A stretch of DNA of 64,000 nucleotides from Salibacterium lacus (GTDB taxonomy: Bacteria > Bacillota > Bacilli > Bacillales > Marinococcaceae): contig NZ_JBHUML010000002.1 in assembly GCF_042684865.1 (NCBI RefSeq), positions 1,054,001 to 1,118,000 on the forward strand. Direction: 5' to 3'. Shown one piece after another: positions 1 to 7,513 of this stretch. A program made the translations under genes and the position numbers. The notes beneath the pieces are model-generated. The model was not told where the DNA came from, made no database searches, and was given only the letters and a program-made list of their open reading frames with translations. The stretch's first letter is position 1, and each line of letters starts with the position of its first letter.

Positions 1-227
1 AGAGAAAGGCTTTCCAATTCTACATTGAGTTCCTGGAACACTTTGGATCGTTTTGAAACAATTTCATCTGTCCCATCTTCTGTAAGCCGTACAATTTCTT
101 TCACTTCATCTACGGTTAACGGGGAAGCGAAAATGTTCCGCTCTTCAAACGGGATATTATATTCTTCCAGCCAAGCTTTTGCCTTCCTGCAGGAAGTGCA
201 GCTTGGAGATGTTAACAATGTAACCAT
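1..227 (-). CDS. spx: Redox-stress transcription regulator Spx (partial, C-terminus beyond left edge)
   Basis: Spx has an ArsC-like fold, binds the C-terminal domain of the RNA polymerase alpha subunit and reprograms transcription under disulfide stress; in Bacillus it is turned over by ClpXP. The visible 75 residues begin MVTLLTSPSC and carry the redox pair Cys10-x-x-Cys13 where Spx has it, followed by a strongly Spx-like helix and the TEDGTDEIVSKRSKVFQ segment. Roughly 55 C-terminal residues lie outside the window. An in-frame ATG three codons upstream (236) sits only 2 nt after the GGGAG ribosome site, so the start at 227, which matches the family, is preferred. In B. subtilis yjbC lies just upstream on the same strand, as here, but here a terminator-like hairpin (537-571) separates them. 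Confidence 0.95.
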   Translation of the reverse strand, partial: MVTLLTSPSCTSCRKAKAWLEEYNIPFEERNIFASPLTVDEVKEIVRLTEDGTDEIVSKRSKVFQELNVELESLS

Positions 228-236
228 CTGGTTCAT

Positions 237-536
237 CTCTCCCTTCTTCATCCGCCAGATAAGTTCATAAAGGAGTTCTATGCTTCATTATCTACCATGC
301 TGAATTCATACAATGACATTATACAATAATTATTCTAATTTGAAAAGAGTTTTCAATGAACAATAATGCATGGGATTGTTCTTTCCCGCCGTTTGTTTGA
401 TTCTATAAGTATTCTGTATCTGCGATGTATTCTTTGTCATTGAAGCAATGGCTTCGTTCTTAGTATTCCACTTTATGAAACACCTCAAACAAAGGTATTG
501 AAAAAAATTGTGATGAAAATGTGACAGAATTATAGT
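237..536. other. Intergenic region upstream of spx
   Basis: About 300 AT-rich bases with no convincing gene. A TATAAT in the minus direction at 318-323 could be the -10 box of an spx promoter, but no good -35 box lies at the expected distance. Nothing else is recognised here. Confidence 0.4.
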
Positions 537-571
537 GAAAAGAACTGCCCTCTGACAGAGCAGCTCTTTTT
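537..571 (-). terminator. Rho-independent terminator after yjbC and the 46-residue gene
   Basis: An inverted repeat with arms AGAACTGC and GCAGCTCT encloses an inner CTCT/AGAG pairing and is flanked by T-runs on both strands, so it could stop transcription in either direction. On the minus strand it lies 14 nt after the stop of the small basic protein and would separate this unit from spx. Confidence 0.75.
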
Positions 572-584
572 ATGAATCACATAT

Positions 585-725
585 TCAAGCCGTGGTTTTC
601 ATGCTGGTGGGAGTGGTGGGTTTTTGGCCGCCGGGTGCTTTTTTCCAGTCTTTCAGATTGCCGGGCAGCAGATCTTTCAGGACACGGCGTTTTTTCCGGC
701 GTTTCTGTTTGTCCTTCTTTTTCAT
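585..725 (-). CDS. Small highly basic protein of 46 residues, function unknown
   Basis: I do not recognise a family. The peptide starts MKKKDKQKRRKKRR and is dominated by Lys and Arg in its first third, followed by a Pro/Gly/Thr-rich tail, which fits a nucleic-acid or ribosome-associated peptide, but this is only inference from composition. The start is chosen because a strong GGGGGGAG ribosome site lies 7 nt upstream, overlapping the very end of yjbC, so the two genes are probably translated from one transcript. A hairpin terminator follows at 537-571. Confidence 0.5.
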   Translation of the reverse strand: MKKKDKQKRRKKRRVLKDLLPGNLKDWKKAPGGQKPTTPTSMKTTA

Positions 726-726
726 T

Positions 727-1320
727 TTATCTCCCCCCTCTTTTATGATTATATCCCCTTTGTTCTTTTGAATCGTCATAGGTCAATACTTCTTCTGCGG
801 GTTCATACGATTTACCGTACAGTTCTTTATCTTTATACGTATGAACATTTTTATACGTTTGTTTCAACTTTTCAAAAATATTTTCTTCTGATTCATCGTC
901 AGGAGACCAGAACATGATTTCCAGTGTGTTGACCTTATCGGTAGCAAGGGACCTTCTGTGGTATCCAATCGATGCTGCCTGCCTGAAGCCGGCTCTTTCA
1001 TAAAACCGGAATCGTTTTCTGGAATCGGTATCTTCATAATCAAGCGGCTCCACTTCAAGAATAACGGGTTTTTTTCTTTGTTTTAGTTTTTCGATTAACT
1101 GCATTCCCGTTCCTTTTCCTCTTGCACTGCGGGAAACAAAAAGATAATCAATGAAGATGAACCCTTCCATTTCGACGTACATCATGACATAGTCCGGACC
1201 TTCTTCTTTGTGATATATATCCCCTTTTTCCTGAAGAAGAAGTTCCATGTGTTCCTGTGATTTCATCTCTTCCACGGGAAAGTACTGCCTTAATTTTTCA
1301 TACCAGTTCATCGATTCCAC
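727..1320 (-). CDS. yjbC: GNAT-family N-acetyltransferase YjbC
   Basis: A 197-residue protein of the GNAT acetyltransferase fold, expected to move an acetyl group from acetyl-CoA to an unidentified amine. The acetyl-CoA pyrophosphate loop RGKGTG is at residues 67-72 and the usual FYERAGF motif at 106-112. The sequence is like B. subtilis YjbC, which lies just upstream of spx, and the neighbourhood is the same here. The start is a GTG at 1320 because AAGGAG lies 6 nt before it; the downstream ATG at 1311 would be 15 nt from that site. No specific substrate can be read from the sequence. Confidence 0.85.
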   Translation of the reverse strand: MESMNWYEKLRQYFPVEEMKSQEHMELLLQEKGDIYHKEEGPDYVMMYVEMEGFIFIDYLFVSRSARGKGTGMQLIEKLKQRKKPVILEVEPLDYEDTDSRKRFRFYERAGFRQAASIGYHRRSLATDKVNTLEIMFWSPDDESEENIFEKLKQTYKNVHTYKDKELYGKSYEPAEEVLTYDDSKEQRGYNHKRGGR

Positions 1321-1416
1321 AAGCGTCTCCTTTTCCTTCTTTTCTTTATTATATACCGAAACGACTGCCTCTGCCCACCTCTTATGGCCAGGTTCTGCGA
1401 TTTTATGGACTTTACA

Positions 1417-1454
1417 TAAAAAAAAGGGACAATCCAGAGTCTGGACCTCCCTTA
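1417..1454 (-). terminator. Rho-independent terminator of the glycosidase-like gene
   Basis: On the minus strand the gene at 1465-2667 is followed by a hairpin with paired arms GGGA...TCCA and TGGA...TCCC and then eight T residues. It lies between this gene and yjbC, so the two are probably separate transcription units. Confidence 0.8.
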
Positions 1455-1464
1455 TTTTACCCAC

Positions 1465-2667
1465 TTAAGGAGTGTAATCCACTCCTTCTGTATAATTATT
1501 TGTCGCATTCCACAGCAGAAACTCATGTATCCCCTGCTCCTTCAGAGCGCGGATCTGCGCTTCCACCTCTTCTACGCCGTACTCCTGGTAATTTCCGGAA
1601 CCAAGCCAGCTGGCGGTGAAATCCTGAATCCAAGGGCGGGTCTGCGGTGTCTGATCCAGTCCTTCGAGTACTTCATTCTCCACTTTTGCATATTCTTTGG
1701 TCAGTTCATAAGGATGAAGATCCGGTTTATCGATTCCAAAATACGGCGTCCAGTGGCTCGGGTATATCATAGACGAGATGACATCCACATTCCCCGCAAT
1801 TTTAGAGAAGTTCTGGCCGATGCCGGGAGCTTGTTCCAGGGTAGCTGAATAACCGAAAATATCAACAGACACATCGACATCGAATGTTTTGTTCAATTCT
1901 TCGCGGGCATGTTTCACAAAATCAGTAACTGCTGTTACCCGCTGCTCCACATTGGTTCCTTCTTTGCCGTAGTCTCCCCGTGAATAGCTGAGTTCTTCAT
2001 CCCGGTGTTCAAATCCTTCCGGAAACCGGACGTAATCAAACTGTATTTCCTGAAAGCCCATTTTGGCAGCTTTTTTTGCAATATCGAGGTTGTAGTTCCA
2101 AACCTCTTTTTCGTAAGGATTAACAAAAGCTTCATCTTTTCCGTTCTTCCATATCTCCCCGTTTTTCTGATAGGAGAGATCCGGTCTTTTTTCTGCGAGA
2201 ACCGTGTCTTTGAACACCACAATTCTGGCTATCGGATAAATATCATTCTCCTCCAGTGTTTTTAACAGCTGTTTGGGATCACTGATCATATTCTTTCCGA
2301 TATCTGGAATACTGCTGTCTTCGCCGGGCTTGAACGTCAAATTTCCACGGTCGTCTTTAATATCGATAACCATTGAATTCAAATCGGTGGAATTTGTGAG
2401 TTCAAGCAGTTCATTAAAACGGGCCCCTCCCGCCGAATGACCGGTTACATAGGTTCCCTTCACTCCATCCTCGGGATAGGTGAAGTCATAACCGCTGTCA
2501 TAGGTGAACCGGGACATGTCTTCTTCCATTTCTTTATTGATTTCCTTGGTTTGTTTATGTGTGTGATAGGTTATGGCATGATGTTCTTCCCCGCTTGTAT
2601 CGCTTGTCAACCAGAATATTCCTGCCGCAAGGGCGGCAGCCCCCATAGGTACCCAGATTTTTTTCAT
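1465..2667 (-). CDS. Putative secreted glycoside hydrolase of the DUF4015 type
   Basis: A 400-residue protein with an N-terminal export signal (Lys at 2-3, hydrophobic 7-20), so it acts outside the membrane, probably membrane-anchored by the uncleaved segment. The remainder resembles the DUF4015 putative glycosyl hydrolase (TIM-barrel) family: a strand with IDIKDDRG (101-108), and QFDYVRFPEG (209-218) at the position of catalytic acidic residues in these barrels, then the IYPSHW segment. The substrate is unknown; the family is generally linked to polysaccharide or cell-wall glycans. It has its own terminator and no obvious operon partners. Family assignment is firm, catalysis is inferred. Confidence 0.8.
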   Translation of the reverse strand: MKKIWVPMGAAALAAGIFWLTSDTSGEEHHAITYHTHKQTKEINKEMEEDMSRFTYDSGYDFTYPEDGVKGTYVTGHSAGGARFNELLELTNSTDLNSMVIDIKDDRGNLTFKPGEDSSIPDIGKNMISDPKQLLKTLEENDIYPIARIVVFKDTVLAEKRPDLSYQKNGEIWKNGKDEAFVNPYEKEVWNYNLDIAKKAAKMGFQEIQFDYVRFPEGFEHRDEELSYSRGDYGKEGTNVEQRVTAVTDFVKHAREELNKTFDVDVSVDIFGYSATLEQAPGIGQNFSKIAGNVDVISSMIYPSHWTPYFGIDKPDLHPYELTKEYAKVENEVLEGLDQTPQTRPWIQDFTASWLGSGNYQEYGVEEVEAQIRALKEQGIHEFLLWNATNNYTEGVDYTP

Positions 2668-2861
2668 GATTTCCCATCTCTCTTTTATTCTATTATATAT
2701 TTATATCGTACAAAGGCTTCTACTTGAAATTATACATAGTTTTTCATCATTCACCAATAGGTCTAAAGAAAAATATGCCATGTTTTCCGCCTCCGACTAT
2801 CCTCCTTTTCCAGGTTAAAGATGTTATGGTCATTGTATGCTTATTCCCCTTTAAATTTTTC

Positions 2862-2890
2862 TTGAAATTGAATAAAGAAATCGTTATAAT
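2862..2890 (+). promoter_or_regulatory. SigA promoter of the HD-domain gene
   Basis: TTGAAA at 2862-2867 and a perfect TATAAT at 2885-2890 are separated by 17 nt. The gene starts 44 nt downstream, preceded by AGGAGG. Confidence 0.75.
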
Positions 2891-2933
2891 AGTAAAAATA
2901 TATTTAATGACACGTTAAGCAGGAGGGTTAAAG

Positions 2934-3482
2934 ATGAGAAACGTAACGTTGGAACAAATATATGAGCACCCGGTAACCCAGAAATATGTGAAAAGGGCCG
3001 GCCTTGCTCATGCGATTGCGGCGTCTTATCATGCCTTCCGCCTTGCTGTAAAAAATAAAACCAATCCGGATTCAGCTGCTAAAGCTGCATTCCTGCACGA
3101 TTCGGGGCACTATACCTGGTATCGTGACGGAGAATGGGATTTTGATCTTTACAGAAACAACGATATTCATGCTATTAAAGGGGCAGAGCGCGCCCATAAG
3201 CTGTTGATCCGTCTGGGGGAAGACCCTGCAGCCGCCAAAGAAATTTCTGTGGCCGTGCTTTTGCATACGGACTCTTTTCTCCCTGTAGATCATGACCAGC
3301 TGCAGCTCAGCACGCTTCAGCAGATTGTTGCCAAGGCGGATGAGCTTGATGAAGAACCGGAAGGAAAGCATCATTACCGCAGCATTTCAGAAAGAAGGGC
3401 CCGCCGGCAGATTGTCGAACTCGACCAACTTATCGACAAAACCCTGGAACCTTCCGCACAAAAACAGACCAGTGACATATAA
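2934..3482 (+). CDS. HD-domain metal-dependent phosphohydrolase
   Basis: A 182-residue HD-superfamily protein, probably a metal-dependent phosphohydrolase acting on a nucleotide or other phosphoester. The metal ligands expected of the fold are visible: His26 or His33, the His55-Asp56 doublet in FLHDSGHY, His79 and His111, and Asp136 in KADELDE. It is a single-domain protein without sensory or nucleotidyltransferase domains. AGGAGG lies 8 nt before the ATG, a clean SigA promoter lies upstream and a strong terminator follows, so the gene is monocistronic. Substrate cannot be told from sequence. Confidence 0.85.
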   Translation: MRNVTLEQIYEHPVTQKYVKRAGLAHAIAASYHAFRLAVKNKTNPDSAAKAAFLHDSGHYTWYRDGEWDFDLYRNNDIHAIKGAERAHKLLIRLGEDPAAAKEISVAVLLHTDSFLPVDHDQLQLSTLQQIVAKADELDEEPEGKHHYRSISERRARRQIVELDQLIDKTLEPSAQKQTSDI

Positions 3483-3497
3483 CAGATACTTTTCCAC

Positions 3498-3536
3498 AAA
3501 AAAGAGATCCCGATTTAAGCATCGGGATCTCTTTTT
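3498..3536. terminator. Bidirectional terminator between the HD gene and the FMN reductase
   Basis: Perfect arms AAAAAGAGATCCCGAT and ATCGGGATCTCTTTTT around a 6-nt loop, ending in T-runs on both strands. It sits between two convergent genes and can serve both. Confidence 0.92.
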
Positions 3537-3553
3537 GTATTCTTTACTGCTGC

Positions 3554-4108
3554 TTAGTTGCGAACGGCAGCTTGTTTTTCCAGCCATGGACGTACATTCT
3601 CCACGGTGGTGTCGAGAAAATCGATGGTTCCTTCGTCTGCCAGATAACCATTTTCATCCACTTTTTCGTGAACGGAACCAATCAGCACTTCATTTCCCGG
3701 AAGAATCGGAGAAGAAAGTCCCGGAGCAAAGAGAATATCGCGCAGGTGCGACTGCGCCTTCACGGTTCCAAGTGCTCCCATGGAAGCTCCAACGATCCAG
3801 GATGGTTTCCCGATCATCACCTGATCGACGCGGGAAAGCCAGTCTATGGCATTTTTCATAGCAGAAGTGATGGTACCGTTATATTCCGGCGTGACCCACA
3901 ATACGGCATCCGCATCTGCAACATTTTTCTTAAACTCCAAAACTTCCGCTGTTGGAGTCATTTCTTCGTCCTGATTGTAAAACGGCAGGTGGCCGATTTC
4001 CAGGATATCGAATTCAAACTGGTCCACGTACCGCTCTTTCATAAAATGAGCCAGTTTTAAATTAAATGATTCTTTTCTTGTGCTTCCTACTATCGCAGCA
4101 ATTTTCAC
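3554..4108 (-). CDS. NADPH-dependent FMN reductase (flavodoxin-like fold)
   Basis: A 184-residue cytoplasmic flavoprotein of the NADPH:FMN reductase/azoreductase group, which binds FMN and reduces flavin or quinone-like acceptors. The N-terminal phosphate loop GSTRKESFN (residues 8-16) and the PEYNG motif (74-78) that contacts the flavin are typical. The start is a GTG at 4108 placed 7 nt after GGGAGG; the longer reading with an ATG at 4150 has no ribosome site. It may help in quinone or chromate/azo detoxification, but that is family knowledge, not shown here. Confidence 0.88.
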   Translation of the reverse strand: MKIAAIVGSTRKESFNLKLAHFMKERYVDQFEFDILEIGHLPFYNQDEEMTPTAEVLEFKKNVADADAVLWVTPEYNGTITSAMKNAIDWLSRVDQVMIGKPSWIVGASMGALGTVKAQSHLRDILFAPGLSSPILPGNEVLIGSVHEKVDENGYLADEGTIDFLDTTVENVRPWLEKQAAVRN

Positions 4109-4225
4109 TGCTATCCCTCCCAAAAATTCGTGAAATACTTTGACATACAAAGCTTATTGTAACGAATCGGGGAGAGAATGAAAAGAAAAGTGCACGGGAT
4201 GTCTGCCTCATGTGCAAGAGTTCCT

Positions 4226-5092
4226 TCAGGAGTGTTTTCCAGAAGTATACTGATAGAAGGCACTCATATCTTTACCGCCGTACCCCTGCTGATCTGCATC
4301 TTCAAACATTTCTTTCACTTTTCTTCCGGCTTCAAGCGGTACTTCTGCATTTCCTGCCATCTCTCCTGCAAGATTCAAATCTTTCAAAAGAAGAGATAAA
4401 GCAAAGCCCGGTTCTTCTCTCTTTGCGGCAATAAAATCAGGATAATGCCTGTCAAAAATCTTACTTTGGGCAAAGCTCTGACTAAGAACATCATACAGCA
4501 TTTTCTGGTCAATGCCGGATTCGTCAGCAAGATGAAGTGCTTCTGCGACTGCTGCGGTATGCATGCCGACCATATACTGGTTGATCAGTTTCACTTTTGT
4601 CCCGCTTCCCGCCGGACCGGTATGTGTGATAGTTGCACCGAGCACATCAAAGAGAGGGCGGGCTTTTTCGAATGCACTCTCCTCCCCACCGCACATAATC
4701 GCAAGGGTTCCGGCTTCCGCCCCGGCCGTCCCTCCACTGACCGGGGCGTCGAGATACTCCACACCCTCACGTGCCGCTTTTTCCTTCATCTCTTTATGAA
4801 GAGCAGGAGATACGGTGCTGAAATCAATGATATGTGAACCGCTGATTCCCATTTCAAACAGTTCAGACAGGACGTCTTGCACATCTTTGGGTTCGGGCAG
4901 GCAGGTCATAATAACATCTGCCTTTTCTGCTATCAGAGACAGAGATTCTGCCTTGCGTCCTCCCAGCTCTTCAAACGCCTCTTCCTTCTTTTTTGATCGA
5001 TTGAAACCATAGACTAAGTATCCCGACTGCACAAGATTTCGTGCCATCGGCATGCCCATGTTTCCAAGTCCGATAAATCCTATTACAGCCAT
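4226..5092 (-). CDS. NAD(P)-dependent beta-hydroxyacid dehydrogenase (3-hydroxyisobutyrate dehydrogenase family)
   Basis: A 288-residue oxidoreductase that interconverts a beta-hydroxyacid and its semialdehyde. It has the N-terminal Rossmann loop GLGNMG (residues 8-13), the substrate motif DAPVSGG (115-121) and the catalytic Lys168 with Asn171 in the GSGTKVKLINQ helix. Members include 3-hydroxyisobutyrate dehydrogenase and tartronate semialdehyde reductase, and sequence alone does not separate them. AGGAGG lies 6 nt before the chosen ATG at 5092. The YciI-like gene ends 13 nt upstream, so the two form an operon. Confidence 0.88.
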   Translation of the reverse strand: MAVIGFIGLGNMGMPMARNLVQSGYLVYGFNRSKKKEEAFEELGGRKAESLSLIAEKADVIMTCLPEPKDVQDVLSELFEMGISGSHIIDFSTVSPALHKEMKEKAAREGVEYLDAPVSGGTAGAEAGTLAIMCGGEESAFEKARPLFDVLGATITHTGPAGSGTKVKLINQYMVGMHTAAVAEALHLADESGIDQKMLYDVLSQSFAQSKIFDRHYPDFIAAKREEPGFALSLLLKDLNLAGEMAGNAEVPLEAGRKVKEMFEDADQQGYGGKDMSAFYQYTSGKHS

Positions 5093-5105
5093 AGGCTTCC
5101 TCCTT

Positions 5106-5378
5106 TTACTCCCATTCGCCGGAAACCATTTCCCATTCGTGTATATGGTATCCGCGGGCTCCATGCTTTACAAACGGGTCATTCAAAACAAGCTCTTCCA
5201 CCGCTTTTTCATCCGGCATACGGTATATTACCAGTCCACCGGAACCATCGGTAAATTTACCATTAGCGGCTACATTTCCCTTGTTTCTCTGTTCTTTTAG
5301 AAACTGAAGATGATCGGGCCTGTACGTCTGCGATAATTCTTTGTCTTTTAATGGAAGCAGTACGGCAAATAATTTCAT
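5106..5378 (-). CDS. YciI-family protein
   Basis: A 90-residue single-domain protein of the YciI/dimeric ferredoxin-like fold: it opens MKLFAVLLPLKDKE and has the conserved DPFV(K)HG segment near the C-terminus. Members of this fold act as small dehydratases or dehalogenases or bind small ligands, and no reaction can be assigned. GAAGGGAGAGG precedes the chosen ATG. It is followed after 13 nt by the beta-hydroxyacid dehydrogenase, suggesting a shared metabolic step. Confidence 0.8.
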   Translation of the reverse strand: MKLFAVLLPLKDKELSQTYRPDHLQFLKEQRNKGNVAANGKFTDGSGGLVIYRMPDEKAVEELVLNDPFVKHGARGYHIHEWEMVSGEWE

Positions 5379-5508
5379 ACAGCCTCTCCCTTCTGAACTT
5401 TTTTGCGCCATGTAATACTTTGCGGTATTTTCCCGATTTTCCTGCCTCTCCATCGTGTTTTTTTATATTGACTCCACCTGATTCCGGTGGTATGTTTATT
5501 ATGGAATA

Positions 5509-5682
5509 AGAAGGGGAGTAGCGTCCAATAGGATTAATGAATCGTCAGGACAGTACACGGGCAGTGTACTCGGTTCATTAAACTTCACTGCTTTTACGGC
5601 GCCTGCAGTGAATGTGCGCAAGACCTTTTTATAAAGGGATCGAAGTATCTTTTTTCGTTCTTTTTATAAAAAGGTCTTTTTT
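5509..5682 (+). promoter_or_regulatory. yybP-ykoY manganese riboswitch with intrinsic terminator
   Basis: The leader contains the hallmarks of the Mn2+-sensing yybP-ykoY aptamer: GGGGAGTAGCGTC in loop L1 (from 5513), the central CAGTAC...CTCGG region and the closing GCGCAAGACCTTT (to 5630). After the aptamer a perfect 16-bp hairpin forms between 5620-5635 and 5663-5678, followed by six T residues. Its 5' arm (AAGACCTTTTT) is also the 3' strand of aptamer helix P1, which pairs with AAGAAGG at the leader start, so ligand binding and termination are mutually exclusive. This predicts an ON switch: Mn2+ stabilises P1, the terminator cannot form and the exchanger gene is transcribed. Confidence 0.94.
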
Positions 5683-5722
5683 ATGTTTCTTCCCCTTTTT
5701 TACAGAAAAAGGAGTGAAATCG

Positions 5723-6718
5723 ATGGTTTTTTTCTTGTTCGCCGTGGCAGCCGCTATTACGGTTATTGCTGCTGTTAAATTATCAACCTATGCTGATGTC
5801 ATCAGTATAAAGTCAAAGTGGGGCGGATTGATGGTAGGTACCCTGCTGCTTGCCGGAGCCACATCTCTTCCGGAGGTGACGACCAGTTTAACCGCGGTAT
5901 TTCTTGATAATCCGGATATCGCAGTAGGAAACGTTCTCGGCAGCAACATGTTCAATTTACTGATCATTGCTGCCTTTGACCTGTATTATCGTAAAGAAAA
6001 ACTGTTCTCACGCACAGATGTCTCCCACGCCTACACAGCGTCGCTGGGTATCCTGCTTGCCCTTCTGGTGCTGGCTGCCATGTTTATTCAAACCGAGATC
6101 TCCGTGTTCTGGATCGGTCTCGATACACTTGTTATCTTTGCTGTCTATATCGCCGGCATTACCTTTATCAATAAAAAAACCGGAAGCAGCGATTCCGGGC
6201 AGGAAGCGGCTCTGGCAGTGGAAGATGAAACGTCGCCTTCCTACGCCATCTCGTTAAAACATGCCGGTGTCGGTTTTGTTATTGCCGCCGTGGTGATTTT
6301 GGGCGCCGGATCGATGTTAACCATCACAGGGGACCAAATTGCGGTGCAGACCGGTCTTGGCTCCAGTTTTGTGGGAAGTTTTCTGATCGCAGCTTCCACT
6401 TCCCTGCCGGAAGCAGTAGCTGTTCTTGTCGCCCTGCAGCTGCAGAATCACAACCTCGCGCTTGGGTCCATTCTCGGGAGTAATCTTTTTAATGTCATTC
6501 TGTTGTTTGTCAGCGATGTCGGATTTTTGAATGGTCCAATCATCGCCGCTTCCAACCCTGTTCATCAGATTACAGCGGGTGCGGTCAGTCTGCTGGCAGC
6601 GATTGTGTTGTTTTCAGTGCTCCGCGGCAGGAAAAAAGTTTTGCACTTTTACCCGTGGCCCTCAGCGCTCCTCATCGTTGTTTATTTCATAACATCGTAT
6701 TTTATTTTCATTTTTTAG
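5723..6718 (+). CDS. CaCA-superfamily sodium/cation exchanger under Mn2+ riboswitch control
   Basis: A 331-residue integral membrane protein with about ten hydrophobic segments and the two inverted alpha-repeats of cation/Ca2+ exchangers: GATSLPE (residues 45-51) with GNVLGSNMFN (69-78), and STSLPE (225-230) with GSILGSNLFN (248-257). A short hydrophilic loop at 151-175 joins the halves. Family members export Ca2+ or similar cations in exchange for Na+ or H+. The preceding manganese riboswitch argues that Mn2+ is the relevant substrate, which is inference. The start at 5723 follows AAAAAGGAG; the in-frame upstream ATG at 5612 lies inside the riboswitch. Its stop overlaps the stop of the convergent ResA-like gene by 4 nt. 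Confidence 0.88.
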   Translation: MVFFLFAVAAAITVIAAVKLSTYADVISIKSKWGGLMVGTLLLAGATSLPEVTTSLTAVFLDNPDIAVGNVLGSNMFNLLIIAAFDLYYRKEKLFSRTDVSHAYTASLGILLALLVLAAMFIQTEISVFWIGLDTLVIFAVYIAGITFINKKTGSSDSGQEAALAVEDETSPSYAISLKHAGVGFVIAAVVILGAGSMLTITGDQIAVQTGLGSSFVGSFLIAASTSLPEAVAVLVALQLQNHNLALGSILGSNLFNVILLFVSDVGFLNGPIIAASNPVHQITAGAVSLLAAIVLFSVLRGRKKVLHFYPWPSALLIVVYFITSYFIFIF

Positions 6719-7308
6719 AATGTCGTTTCCCGGGACGAAGAGGATGATTTCTCTTCTCTTTGTCCCCAGGTTCCGGCCTGCACATCCGACAATGCCTTTT
6801 CCAGCTCGTCTTTTTCAATCGGGCCGTAAAATGTCTTGGTGACAACACCTCGTTCATTTAGTAAAAAAGAAGCGGGAACTCCTCTTACCCCGAAATGATC
6901 CATCGCTTCTCCTTGTTTATCCAACAGAACCGGTACCGAAAGACCGCGTGAAAACGAACGCACACCTTCCAAATGAATCTCTTCTTTTGTCACATTGATG
7001 GCTGTCATGTTCCACCTGTCTTTGTGTTTTTCATGAAAAGCGGAAAGCTGCGGCAGTTCGCGGCGGCATATACCGCACCAGCTTGCAAAAAAAGTGACAA
7101 GCAGCGGCTTATCCATATAGGAAGACAGTTCATAGGTTTTTTCATCCATTCCTTCGAGCTCCAGATCTGCTGCCGCTTCTGTCTGTCCGGTAACCGGATA
7201 ACCGGATGCCGGCTTTGCTGGATTATAGGAAGCCTGATAAAATAAACCGGTTATGCATATTAGACCGCATAAGGTCAGAAACATTAATCTTTTCTGGAAA
7301 AATCGCAT
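6715..7308 (-). CDS. Membrane-anchored ResA/TlpA-like thiol-disulfide oxidoreductase
   Basis: A 197-residue thioredoxin-fold protein anchored by an N-terminal segment (residues 8-24), so the active site faces outside the cytoplasmic membrane. The redox motif is W77-C78-G-I-C81, the cis-proline is Pro145 in RGVPASF, and the order of strands fits TlpA/ResA proteins. These reduce disulfides during cytochrome c maturation or similar extracytoplasmic reactions. The C-terminus has an odd Ser-rich tail. It is not next to resB/resC here, so it may be a paralogue of the main ResA. Start supported by AAGGAAGG. Its stop overlaps that of the exchanger gene. Confidence 0.88.
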   Translation of the reverse strand: MRFFQKRLMFLTLCGLICITGLFYQASYNPAKPASGYPVTGQTEAAADLELEGMDEKTYELSSYMDKPLLVTFFASWCGICRRELPQLSAFHEKHKDRWNMTAINVTKEEIHLEGVRSFSRGLSVPVLLDKQGEAMDHFGVRGVPASFLLNERGVVTKTFYGPIEKDELEKALSDVQAGTWGQREEKSSSSSRETTF

Positions 7309-7345
7309 GAAAGACCCTTCCTTTCATGATACGAAGGTGGTTCGC

Positions 7346-7513
7346 ATGAATATTTTACGGGTTCTTCTTTACATCCTGACCGGAACGGCTGCTGCTTTTA
7401 TTCTTTTGTCGAACTGGTTTCCGCTGCTTGGAAAAACTCCGCTTGGGCTGGTTCTGCTTGCCGCTGTTCCTGTGCTTGCTGTATACATGGGGCTGAAGCA
7501 CCGGAAGCAGTGA
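7346..7513 (+). CDS. Small membrane protein of 55 residues, unknown
   Basis: Two predicted transmembrane helices (residues 4-23 and 30-48) with a basic end HRKQ. GAAGGTGG lies 7 nt before the ATG. The gene is divergent from the ResA-like gene with only 37 nt between starts, and an 8-bp inverted repeat, CATGAAAG and CTTTCATG, occupies that gap. The last 116 nt are antisense to the 3' end of the glycosyltransferase gene, so either the peptide or the tail of the glycosyltransferase might be spurious. The hydrophobic pattern and ribosome site favour a real gene. Confidence 0.55.
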   Translation: MNILRVLLYILTGTAAAFILLSNWFPLLGKTPLGLVLLAAVPVLAVYMGLKHRKQ

